Source: a virus. From it: 64,000 bases of DNA. Position numbers and translations under genes: made by a program. The stretch is taken from the IMG/VR virus record IMGVR_UViG_3300008259_000023, positions 1 through 64,000 of that record; one strand, written 5' to 3'. Below the pieces are notes generated by a model. The model did not search any database. It saw only the letters and a program-made list of their open reading frames with translations, and was not told the DNA's origin. Shown here in pieces: positions 8,030-15,054 of the stretch; within the stretch, counting starts at the first letter, position 1; each line of letters opens with the position of its first letter.

Positions 8030-9045
8030 AAAATTTCTTCTAGTTCTCTCAATTTTGAGATTTTTTCTTCGTTAAGTTCCTTTGGCATTTCAAGAACTAT
8101 CTTAACAATTATATCGCCTTTAACTCCATTGGAGTGATTTGGCAATCCCTTGCCTTGCAGTCTAAAAATTCTTCCTGGTGCAGTTAATTCAGGGATGTTG
8201 AATTTAAAAGACCCGCCAAGAAGATTTGGTATTTCCAGATCCCCGCCAAGGCAAGCTTTAGTAAATGATACTTTCTTATTGCAGATCAAATCTAAATTTG
8301 ATCTCTCGAAAGTTGGGTGAGCATATTCTTCTATTTTGACAGTTACGTCGCCTGGAATTGTGCAACCTCTAACCCATTCTCCCTTGCCAGTCAAGATGAA
8401 GTTCATACCTGGGACAAATCCAGCTGGTATTTTAACCTCTATTCTTTCATTGGCGTGCACGAATCCGTTTCCAAAGCAAGAGATACAAGCGTTGGTAACT
8501 ATTTTTCCTTCACCTGCGCAATGTGGGCATGCCTCGTCCATAGTGATCTGACCAAAACCCGAATTAATAGACTTCCTTCTGAATCCTAATCCCATACACT
8601 GGTTACAAGTTTGAGCTTGTCCATTATCAGCTCCCGTTCCGCTGCACGGAACGCACATCGTTCTTTTTCGGAGTTCGATTTCCTTTTTTGAACCGGTGGC
8701 CATTTCTTCCAAAGTCAGATTAACCATGATCATCAGGTTAGGACCTTTAACAGATTTAGATCTTCGATTTCCACCACTGAAAATATCTCCCATATTGAAA
8801 TTGAAGATGTCTTCCATCCCTTGGAATGGACCCCATCCGCTAACGGGATTATCGTATTTTTGTTTTTTAGCTGGATCCGAAAGAGTATCGTAAGCCTCTG
8901 TCAGGTCAGTAAATTTTTGATTTAACTCAGGGTCTCCACCAGTTTTATCCGGGTGGTATTGGATGGCTAGCTTACGGTATGCCTTTTTGATCTGCTCCGG
9001 AGTTGCGTTCCGATCTACCCCTAATGTTGCGTAATAGTCCTTCAT
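8026..9045 (-). CDS. dnaJ: DnaJ co-chaperone
   Basis: Encodes 339 residues, slightly shorter than bacterial DnaJ (about 370-380). J-domain with HPDK at residues 32-35, a short Gly/Phe region (GWGPFQGMEDIFNFNMGDIF), and a complete zinc-binding region with four CxxCxGxG repeats (CVPCSGTG, CNQCMGLG, CPHCAGEG, CISCFGNG). Both C-terminal substrate-binding domains are present. It should stimulate the ATPase of DnaK; the phage also carries dnaK at 21916-23814. Phage-encoded J-proteins may help in virion assembly or replisome remodelling. Probably acquired from a host. Confidence 0.93.
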   Translation of the reverse strand: MKDYYATLGVDRNATPEQIKKAYRKLAIQYHPDKTGGDPELNQKFTDLTEAYDTLSDPAKKQKYDNPVSGWGPFQGMEDIFNFNMGDIFSGGNRRSKSVKGPNLMIMVNLTLEEMATGSKKEIELRKRTMCVPCSGTGADNGQAQTCNQCMGLGFRRKSINSGFGQITMDEACPHCAGEGKIVTNACISCFGNGFVHANERIEVKIPAGFVPGMNFILTGKGEWVRGCTIPGDVTVKIEEYAHPTFERSNLDLICNKKVSFTKACLGGDLEIPNLLGGSFKFNIPELTAPGRIFRLQGKGLPNHSNGVKGDIIVKIVLEMPKELNEEKISKLRELEEIL

Positions 9046-9047
9046 TA

Positions 9048-9389
9048 TTAGATAGTTGATTTTAACCAGGCTTTGATGTCGTCAAAACCTTTTTTGAGTG
9101 GTTTAGAATTGAATTTCTTCCATTTTTCAAGAAGCTGTGGCTTGGTATCCAGGATCTCGTTACATACCTCATACTCTTCTATACTTTCTCTGTACTTGAT
9201 TATTCCGTCACAGAATTCGTCGATCTCTTCCTCTGAGTCGAATATCAGCATGAATTCATCGTCTAGATTTCTAATGCTGATCAGAAATAGGTCCTGCATC
9301 GCACGCACAAGATGAGATTTGATCAGCTCAATTTGTGGATGGTCCGATGGGAACCTCGAGAATGGACTATTGAGAAACGGCAAACTCAT
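9048..9389 (-). CDS. hypothetical protein
   Basis: Encodes 113 residues with no recognised family. Acidic, with a segment of beta strands and helix in the middle (NLDDEFMLIFDSEEEIDEF) and a basic helical C-terminus. It is 2 bp from the dnaJ start and overlaps the gene upstream by 4 bp, so it is part of the UV endonuclease-dnaJ operon. Confidence 0.6.
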   Translation of the reverse strand: MSLPFLNSPFSRFPSDHPQIELIKSHLVRAMQDLFLISIRNLDDEFMLIFDSEEEIDEFCDGIIKYRESIEEYEVCNEILDTKPQLLEKWKKFNSKPLKKGFDDIKAWLKSTI

Positions 9390-9631
9390 TGCTTCAACAT
9401 TTCAAAAATTTTCAGAAATGTATCGTGGTTTGAGAGGTATTTGATTTCTATGCCGTTGGTTTCTAAAGTTTTCTGCACCTCTTCCTCCCCAAAATTCTCT
9501 GATAAGATATCGTAATGGATTTTTGAAGTGATCTCCTCGTCGGGTGTCCAAGTTACCTCTTTAACACCTAGGAGTTGTTTTTCGAAATCGTCAAATCTCT
9601 GATATGCTTCTTGGATTTTTTCGTCGCTCAT
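9386..9631 (-). CDS. hypothetical small protein
   Basis: Encodes 81 residues, charged and mostly helical (KIQEAYQRFDDFEKQLLGVK; FGEEEVQKTLETNGIEIKYL). No family recognised. Overlaps both neighbours by 4 bp, so it is translationally coupled to the UV endonuclease gene. Confidence 0.6.
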   Translation of the reverse strand: MSDEKIQEAYQRFDDFEKQLLGVKEVTWTPDEEITSKIHYDILSENFGEEEVQKTLETNGIEIKYLSNHDTFLKIFEMLKQ

Positions 9632-10551
9632 GCTTGGTTTTTAAGATATTTTAATAATGCGAGATCTTTCATTTTGACCTCGAATTCTATATCTATTTCA
9701 AACCCATAAGTTTCGATATTTCTGCTCCAAATCCAATCGGTGTGTGCAAGCAATTTGCTGCTTTCGTCCTCGTTCAATTTACGGGATTCTGAATAATGAG
9801 TGATCGGTGTAATCCCCTCCGGCCATGTAGATATTGAAACCTGCAATGCTTCTTTTTCGGAATGCCCATCTCGAGGGTTACAGAAGTAGTGCAGATAATC
9901 AAACGTCAATGGTATCCCTACTTTCTGGTGAACCAATTCATACAGATCGAAAGGGTTAAATTCGCTAGGCTTATCGTCGTTTTCCAGAACCAATCTTTTT
10001 CTGACATTCTCCGGAAGCTGTGAATAGGCTTCACAGAATCTAGCTGCTGCAGATTCCTTATCAGGCTTGGTTGTATTTATATGGATATTAATCGGATAGT
10101 TGAAATTCTGTTCAAGACCCATCAGATCCATAATCTCAGCATGTTGTCTCAATTCTTTAATTGAGTTTTTTACAACGTCTTCCCGTAGAGAAGAAATAAC
10201 ACAAAAGTGAGACGGGTGGAATGTTAATCTCTGTTTGTATATTTTAGATTTTGCCCCACACCACATGAGTGCTTTCTTGATCTCCTCGAAGTCGGGAAGA
10301 TCCGAAAGCTCATATTCCGAGCACCACGGGAATAGATCAGAGCTCATCCGGAACATCATTATTCCATTGTCCCTGTTCCACTCTATGATATGTTCCAGAT
10401 CTTGAACGTTCTTTAAAGCAAGCTCAGAAGCTTTCTTCAATCCGCCTTCAAGAAAGGTCTTTTTTGTGAGCGACCGGTTGGTGTAAATTCTTTCAGAATC
10501 TTTTTTCCCTTCGTTAATGGAAAGATTGATGCAGCAGTACCCATATCTCAT
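9628..10551 (-). CDS. UV damage endonuclease (UvsE/UVDE family)
   Basis: Encodes 307 residues, typical for the family. Begins MRYGYCCINLSI as UVDE proteins do, followed by the TIM-barrel metal-binding residues: HPSHF, IHINTTKPDK, the ENDDK segment (LVLENDDKPSEF), FDYLHYF and HYSES. UVDE nicks DNA 5' to UV photoproducts and other lesions and feeds alternative excision repair. T4 uses the unrelated DenV glycosylase, so this is a replacement. Head of a small operon running to dnaJ and beyond. Confidence 0.9.
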   Translation of the reverse strand: MRYGYCCINLSINEGKKDSERIYTNRSLTKKTFLEGGLKKASELALKNVQDLEHIIEWNRDNGIMMFRMSSDLFPWCSEYELSDLPDFEEIKKALMWCGAKSKIYKQRLTFHPSHFCVISSLREDVVKNSIKELRQHAEIMDLMGLEQNFNYPINIHINTTKPDKESAAARFCEAYSQLPENVRKRLVLENDDKPSEFNPFDLYELVHQKVGIPLTFDYLHYFCNPRDGHSEKEALQVSISTWPEGITPITHYSESRKLNEDESSKLLAHTDWIWSRNIETYGFEIDIEFEVKMKDLALLKYLKNQA

Positions 10552-10586
10552 ATGTCAAAAATAATTAAAAATCGCGATAGGAAAAA

Positions 10587-12362
10587 TTATTTCGAGGATA
10601 ACCAATCTTTTCTCAGTGAAGAGAACTTACCAAAAGCCATCTCCAGATTCTTCGTTCCCTTAGCATCCTTCTTAATTTGGATGAGTAGCTTATCAGCCAT
10701 CACGTAATCCCAGTCTTGGATAGAAAGAGAACCCAGTCCTTTTAAGTATCTAACCGATGATTTCTGACCCTTGAAATTGAGAAATTCGTCTACGGAATAG
10801 AAATACTTTTTAGTTCGATCCCCGATCGTTATAATGGGTGTTTCCATAATATAGATTTTTCCCTGCTCCACAATCCAGGGGAACCAGGCAGTAAACAAAT
10901 TAATGATCAAGGATCTGATGTGGTAACCATCATAGTCAGCATCTGTAGCTATAACAATCTTTTGGAAAGGACACTCCAATTTAGAGTTCTCCGGGTCCAA
11001 ATTTAAGATCTGCATCAGTTCCAGAATTTCCTTGTTCGTTGAAAGATCGCCGAGAGATCTGGCATTCTTTATTTTACCCTTTAGTGCATAGACAGCGTCT
11101 TTATGCGGTTGCCTTTTCTGAAGGATTGATCCGCTGGCAGAAAGGCCTTCTACGATAAAAAGATTTTCTGGTGATTTTGTCGAGGCAGGAAAATACTTAT
11201 GCGAAAATTTCACATTGATATTCTTCCTTTCCTTCCTAATCTTCTTTATCTCCTCCGATTTTTTTCTCTGATCTACCTCTTGTTTTATTTCTTTAAACAG
11301 AGGGGTCTTGTAGAATTGGGAAAGCTTGTTTCCGAGCGAGTGCAAGATGGTGGTTTCAATCTCTTCCCTTTTAGTGACAAATTTTGTCTTATTCTGATCA
11401 CCAAATCTAACCATAATCGGTGGCAGGTTAAGAATAAGAATCATATCATAAAAGTGGTGTCCTAAAGAATCATCCAATACTCTATTGATTTGATCCTGCA
11501 CGATCTTAATATGGACACCGGTACAGATCGCCGAATTTACGAAGGAGATTGTGCCAGAACCTTCGAAAGACTTTGCTAGCAATAATTCGCCAAGCTCGTG
11601 AGGATAAGCTATGTAATCGGGAAGGTTTGTATCTATTTCAATTGGATCGCCATCCCATGTGAAATTTATTTTGATCTTGGAAGTCTTAGGATCACTCTGT
11701 AAAACTCTTTTCTTCAGAACGAGAGTTGTGTAAATAATCTCCTTCTCCCAAGAGCAGTTATCAAATACATCCGATCTGGGAACGAACGAAACTGCTGTCC
11801 CGGTGGAAGAATTTTTTCTCTTCTTAATCTTAGGTTGGGTGGATTCAAATCGTTTCCATTCCTGCTCATACGTTTCGGATGAATTGCTAGTGCAGATTTT
11901 GAATGTCTCGCTCAACGCATTCACCAACGAAACACCAAGTCCATTTGTACCGATCAATGTTTCTTCAATACCGTCATTATCAAAATTTGATCCTGCTCTC
12001 AACATCGATACAGCGGTAGCAACGTTGCTCATCCCGCTCTTTGAATTAATCGCTGATCCATTCTGAAAGCCGTCGCCAGAATCACAGATTTCAATCATGT
12101 TAGTTGCTGAATTCACAGACACATCAATAGATTTCATCTGCTTAGTCATTCTCTTGGCCTCATCCACGCAGTTCGAAAAAATCTCATCGAATAATTTGTA
12201 CATCCCAACCGAGACTTTTCTATCCTCAAGATGTATCCGGGATCCTTTCAGTATAGGAATAGTTTCCTCGCTGATTTTCACCGATCCAACATATAAGGTG
12301 GGTCTGGTAACGATGTGTTCAAAATCTGATAAAACTTTAATTTCTTTCGATGCTTTCTTCAT
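10587..12362 (-). CDS. type II DNA topoisomerase large subunit (gp39/gp60-like, GyrB/ParE family)
   Basis: Encodes 591 residues. GHKL ATPase domain: SNCVDEAKR (Asn for Mg binding), CDSGDGFQNG and the ATP lid GTNGLGVSLVNALS. Transducer domain follows. TOPRIM domain at about residues 400-500 with FIVEGLSASGS and TDADYDGYHIRSL. In T4 the equivalent is divided into gp39 and gp60; here the two parts form one chain. Works with the medium subunit at 6291-7697 to relax or resolve DNA topology during replication. Confidence 0.93.
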   Translation of the reverse strand: MKKASKEIKVLSDFEHIVTRPTLYVGSVKISEETIPILKGSRIHLEDRKVSVGMYKLFDEIFSNCVDEAKRMTKQMKSIDVSVNSATNMIEICDSGDGFQNGSAINSKSGMSNVATAVSMLRAGSNFDNDGIEETLIGTNGLGVSLVNALSETFKICTSNSSETYEQEWKRFESTQPKIKKRKNSSTGTAVSFVPRSDVFDNCSWEKEIIYTTLVLKKRVLQSDPKTSKIKINFTWDGDPIEIDTNLPDYIAYPHELGELLLAKSFEGSGTISFVNSAICTGVHIKIVQDQINRVLDDSLGHHFYDMILILNLPPIMVRFGDQNKTKFVTKREEIETTILHSLGNKLSQFYKTPLFKEIKQEVDQRKKSEEIKKIRKERKNINVKFSHKYFPASTKSPENLFIVEGLSASGSILQKRQPHKDAVYALKGKIKNARSLGDLSTNKEILELMQILNLDPENSKLECPFQKIVIATDADYDGYHIRSLIINLFTAWFPWIVEQGKIYIMETPIITIGDRTKKYFYSVDEFLNFKGQKSSVRYLKGLGSLSIQDWDYVMADKLLIQIKKDAKGTKNLEMAFGKFSSLRKDWLSSK

Positions 12363-12403
12363 TCCAAATATTTTATTGTGATATCACGATTTTATTTCAA
12401 AGA

Positions 12404-12425
12404 AAAAGGCCGTTGCCGGCCTTTT
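12404..12425 (-). terminator. hairpin terminator
   Basis: Stem AAAAGGCCG / CGGCCTTTT (9 bp) with loop TTGC. It follows the stop of the leader-tagged gene ending at 12449 on the minus strand and precedes the topoisomerase large subunit gene. Confidence 0.75.
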
Positions 12426-12448
12426 AAAAATAATGAAGTTATAAGGTA

Positions 12449-12973
12449 TTAAGCTTTTGGCTTGTAGAATACCTCGTCTATTTTCAATGGATCGATGTGA
12501 GCTTTCTTGGTGTAGTCACCTTTTTTGTAGAAAGAATATGGAATTGCAATAATTTTTCCACCTTTTCCATCAGCATCTTTTTCAACTGAATCAACTACGA
12601 ATTCTGAATCGAAGAAGATATTTCTCTTATCGCCGAAACGGTCGATGTCGATGTCGTCTTCTTCAGGATCGTAGCCCTGTGAACGCATTTGTGTAGCAAT
12701 TCTTTCTCTTTCTTTTCTGATGATGTCCTGAACGTAGTCAGGTGCACCTTTTCCCTGTGTGGGGACATCAGCAACAACGGTGATCTCTTCGATCTCTCCG
12801 GCTTTCTTTCTTTCCAAGAATTCTTCGATGATGTCGATCAGTTCAGAATACTTGGCGGTGAAATCTGGCTCAGCAGCACCCGATGCTGACACTTCCAATT
12901 CATTGTAAACTGGAATAGCGGCTTCGAATACCTCTTTGACAGAAAAATTTTCGTAAAGGGTTAAGTGTCTCAT
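12449..12973 (-). CDS. leader-tagged protein, unknown function
   Basis: Encodes 174 residues. Leader MRHLTLYENFSVKEVFEAA, very similar to the leader at 25531 (MRHLRVFEKYS). VFE before Ala is a plausible prohead-protease site. The body is acidic with a helical middle and a C-terminal beta-rich part (IAIPYSFYKKGDYTKKAHID). No family recognised. It is a single-gene unit: GATATATA 39 bp upstream, after a weak hairpin, and a strong terminator at 12404-12425. Confidence 0.75.
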   Translation of the reverse strand: MRHLTLYENFSVKEVFEAAIPVYNELEVSASGAAEPDFTAKYSELIDIIEEFLERKKAGEIEEITVVADVPTQGKGAPDYVQDIIRKERERIATQMRSQGYDPEEDDIDIDRFGDKRNIFFDSEFVVDSVEKDADGKGGKIIAIPYSFYKKGDYTKKAHIDPLKIDEVFYKPKA

Positions 12974-13012
12974 TCTCTTTATATTTTAGATTAGCTTAGG
13001 TTTTTCTATCTT

Positions 13013-13020
13013 TATATATC
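13013..13020 (-). promoter_or_regulatory. candidate late promoter octamer GATATATA
   Basis: Minus strand reads AAGATATATAAAGATAG directly after the hairpin at 13022-13039 and 39 bp before the ATG at 12973. AAAGAG just before that ATG may be a weak ribosome binding site. Confidence 0.55.
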
Positions 13021-13021
13021 T

Positions 13022-13039
13022 TCGTTTAAAATTAAACGA
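13022..13039 (-). terminator. AT-rich hairpin, possible terminator
   Basis: Perfect inverted repeat TCGTTTAA / TTAAACGA with a 2-nt centre, 27 bp after the glycosyltransferase stop. No T-run follows immediately on the minus strand, so it may be a processing or regulatory hairpin instead. Confidence 0.4.
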
Positions 13040-13065
13040 GAGAAAAGCAAATATAATAAAAATGT

Positions 13066-14292
13066 TTAACTTTTCAATGATCCTACCTTACTTTTTTTCG
13101 CATCAAAACCTCTTTTATAAAGATCTAAATTTCTGGTGAGTCTTTCTTGCTCCTTAGGGTTCAGAGTTTTGAAAAAATCCGACTCAACTATAGCTGTGGT
13201 TTTCTCAATCGAAATCTCTGGATTTCCTGTGTAATATGCAGCTAGAGCATATTCATCAAGAAGTCTCCATTGCCACATTTCAGGCTCTACGAACAAGATA
13301 TCGGAGCATCCTGGGCTCTTCGTAGCAACGTTTCCGTATGCAAATGCTAGGACAAATCTTTTTTGCTCACGCAGCTTTCGCATCGTATGAAATGCAGCCT
13401 CTAATCTTTGCGGTCTATATTCCCATGCTTTTGAATAATGCGTAATAATATCATCAGATGATGCCTTCAATTTTTCTTTAATCTTGGCCATCATATAAAG
13501 TGAATAATAAACTTCCTCTTCCCATCCTCCAGCCTCTGCTCTTTTTTTGTAAGCAGCGTAAGCTTTATCGTCTTGCTGTGAATCGCGGTAGCTTTGAGCA
13601 AGATAGAACATGTATCTGTGATTTTCAGGCTCTGCATCTAAAGCTTTCTCGAGAATTTTTGCGTCATTTGCATATTTTTCCTCGACAGAAGAAGCTCTTT
13701 TGAGCGGGGAGATATCAGCCTTAACGTAGCATCCTTTGACCTGAGCATGATTCTGCTGTTCCTTGTCGGAATGCAAATATTCATGTAAAACACCTTTGTA
13801 GCACCATTCCTGACCGGATTCAACGATCTGTGCTCGGTAATATTGGAGTCCGCTCAATTTGTACTTCAACTGGAAGCAGTCAATACCTTCTCCACTTAAT
13901 CCAGCAAAAGGATTTTTAACGCCATCCTCCACTATAAATTCATCGTCCGCATCGATGATCCATCTGAAATCGCACTTGCCTTTTGCAAGTTCCAGCGATT
14001 CAGTTCTATTTACTTCGAAATTTACCCATGGTCTTTCGTGCAATTCGCCAGGGATGCCCAATTCTTCAGTTACCTTCTTGATTACGTTGAGCGTATCATC
14101 GGAAGATCCTGTATCAACAATCACCCAGTATGAAATGTAAGGAGCAACTGACTTCAAGCATTTTTCAATGCTGTCTTCTTCGTCCTTTACTATCATCACT
14201 AAGCAAAGTTCGATTTCTTGTTTTGAACTGTTTGTCGGAACGACGTGTTCCGTGATAACGATTGAATCTGTTTGGTTGGGTGCTAAAGACAT
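13066..14292 (-). CDS. family 2 glycosyltransferase with TPR-like C-terminus
   Basis: Encodes 408 residues. N-terminal GT-A domain: ELCLVMIVKDEEDSIEKCL, VIVDTGSSDDT (nucleotide-sugar binding) and WIIDADDEF, containing the DxD metal motif, at about 114-120. Residues about 220-380 form helical repeats of TPR type (LDAEPENHRYMFYLAQSYRD, AYAAYKKRAEAGGWEEEVYY). This SunS-like arrangement is common in Bacteroidota and phages. It could glycosylate a virion protein, DNA or a host surface; the acceptor is unknown. First 20 residues are a polar extension. Confidence 0.85.
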   Translation of the reverse strand: MSLAPNQTDSIVITEHVVPTNSSKQEIELCLVMIVKDEEDSIEKCLKSVAPYISYWVIVDTGSSDDTLNVIKKVTEELGIPGELHERPWVNFEVNRTESLELAKGKCDFRWIIDADDEFIVEDGVKNPFAGLSGEGIDCFQLKYKLSGLQYYRAQIVESGQEWCYKGVLHEYLHSDKEQQNHAQVKGCYVKADISPLKRASSVEEKYANDAKILEKALDAEPENHRYMFYLAQSYRDSQQDDKAYAAYKKRAEAGGWEEEVYYSLYMMAKIKEKLKASSDDIITHYSKAWEYRPQRLEAAFHTMRKLREQKRFVLAFAYGNVATKSPGCSDILFVEPEMWQWRLLDEYALAAYYTGNPEISIEKTTAIVESDFFKTLNPKEQERLTRNLDLYKRGFDAKKSKVGSLKS

Positions 14293-14360
14293 ATAGAATG
14301 TATTGAAACACAGATTATACCGAACAAATTAGAAATGTTTTCGTGTGTACTCAGAAAAGT

Positions 14361-14996
14361 TTAGGCCTTCTTGTTTTCGGCTTCCGGTTTTTCGCTTGCG
14401 ATCTTTTTGATCTTCAGTCTTTTGACAATCTTTTCGGAAACCTTTTCAGCATCACCGAGATCTTTAATCTCGATCATTTTCCTGCTCTTCTTATATTGGT
14501 CTATTACCGGAAGGGTACGAACTTCGTAATCTTGGAATTTTTCTTCTACAGCTGCGGAATCAAATTTCTTTCCATCTTTCTCAGCTTTCTTTCTTAGACG
14601 ATTCACAGCAACGTCTTTTTCTATATCAAGGAAAACTGCATGATTTAAGCCTATCCCCATTTCCCCCAAAACCTTATCCAGAATAACCGATTGCTTTCTG
14701 GTTCTAGGAAATCCGTCAAAAACTATATTTTTGCTAAGATCCAATGATTTGATTCTCTCTTTCAAAAGATCCATCATTCCTCTTTCTGTTACCACGTTGT
14801 CTTTGGAAGCTTTCGTAGGATCGCTGGTCATCAGCTCTTTCACTTTGACCTCCTGAAATTCGTAATCGTTTTTCAGAATTTTTGTGACTGTTCCTTTACC
14901 AGATCCTGGAGGGCCTAAAATCACTATAATTTTTCCCTGTGAATCAGGTAATTCTCTCTCAAAAAGAAATGATGAAAAGTCCAATATATTTTTCAT
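14361..14996 (-). CDS. adenylate kinase with packaging-type leader
   Basis: Encodes 211 residues from the ATG at 14996. That start is preferred over a possible one at 15017 because it gives the leader MKNILDFSSFLFERELPDS, shared with other proteins here, and lies 8 bp from a GATATATA octamer. The core begins at residue 22 with KIIVILGPPGSGKGT (P-loop); NVVTERGMMDLL, VFDGFPRTR and a LID-like region (RLRKKAEKDGKKFDSAAVEE) follow. Adenylate kinases normally start directly at the P-loop strand, so the 20-residue extension is extra; LFE before Arg could be cleaved. Lys-rich C-terminal tail. It interconverts AMP, ADP and ATP, possibly inside the newly infected cell after injection. Confidence 0.85.
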   Translation of the reverse strand: MKNILDFSSFLFERELPDSQGKIIVILGPPGSGKGTVTKILKNDYEFQEVKVKELMTSDPTKASKDNVVTERGMMDLLKERIKSLDLSKNIVFDGFPRTRKQSVILDKVLGEMGIGLNHAVFLDIEKDVAVNRLRKKAEKDGKKFDSAAVEEKFQDYEVRTLPVIDQYKKSRKMIEIKDLGDAEKVSEKIVKRLKIKKIASEKPEAENKKA

Positions 14997-15004
14997 ATCC
15001 AATC

Positions 15005-15012
15005 TATATATC
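15005..15012 (-). promoter_or_regulatory. candidate late promoter octamer GATATATA
   Basis: Minus strand reads GTGGATATATAGATTGG, placed 5 bp after the nrdA terminator and 8 bp before the adenylate kinase ATG. One of the four clearest terminator-octamer-gene arrangements. Confidence 0.6.
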
Positions 15013-15017
15013 CACAA

Positions 15018-15047
15018 AAATCCCCCTCCTGAAAAGAAGGGGGATTT
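15018..15047 (-). terminator. hairpin terminator after nrdA
   Basis: Stem AAATCCCCCT / AGGGGGATTT (10 bp) with a 10-nt loop, 7 bp after the nrdA stop on the minus strand. Confidence 0.8.
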
Positions 15048-15054
15048 GTGTATT

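Noticed and set aside
14997-15017. Upstream start (MWIYRLD) for the adenylate kinase
   Set aside because: It would run through the GATATATA octamer; the ATG at 14996 gives the leader shared with other proteins.
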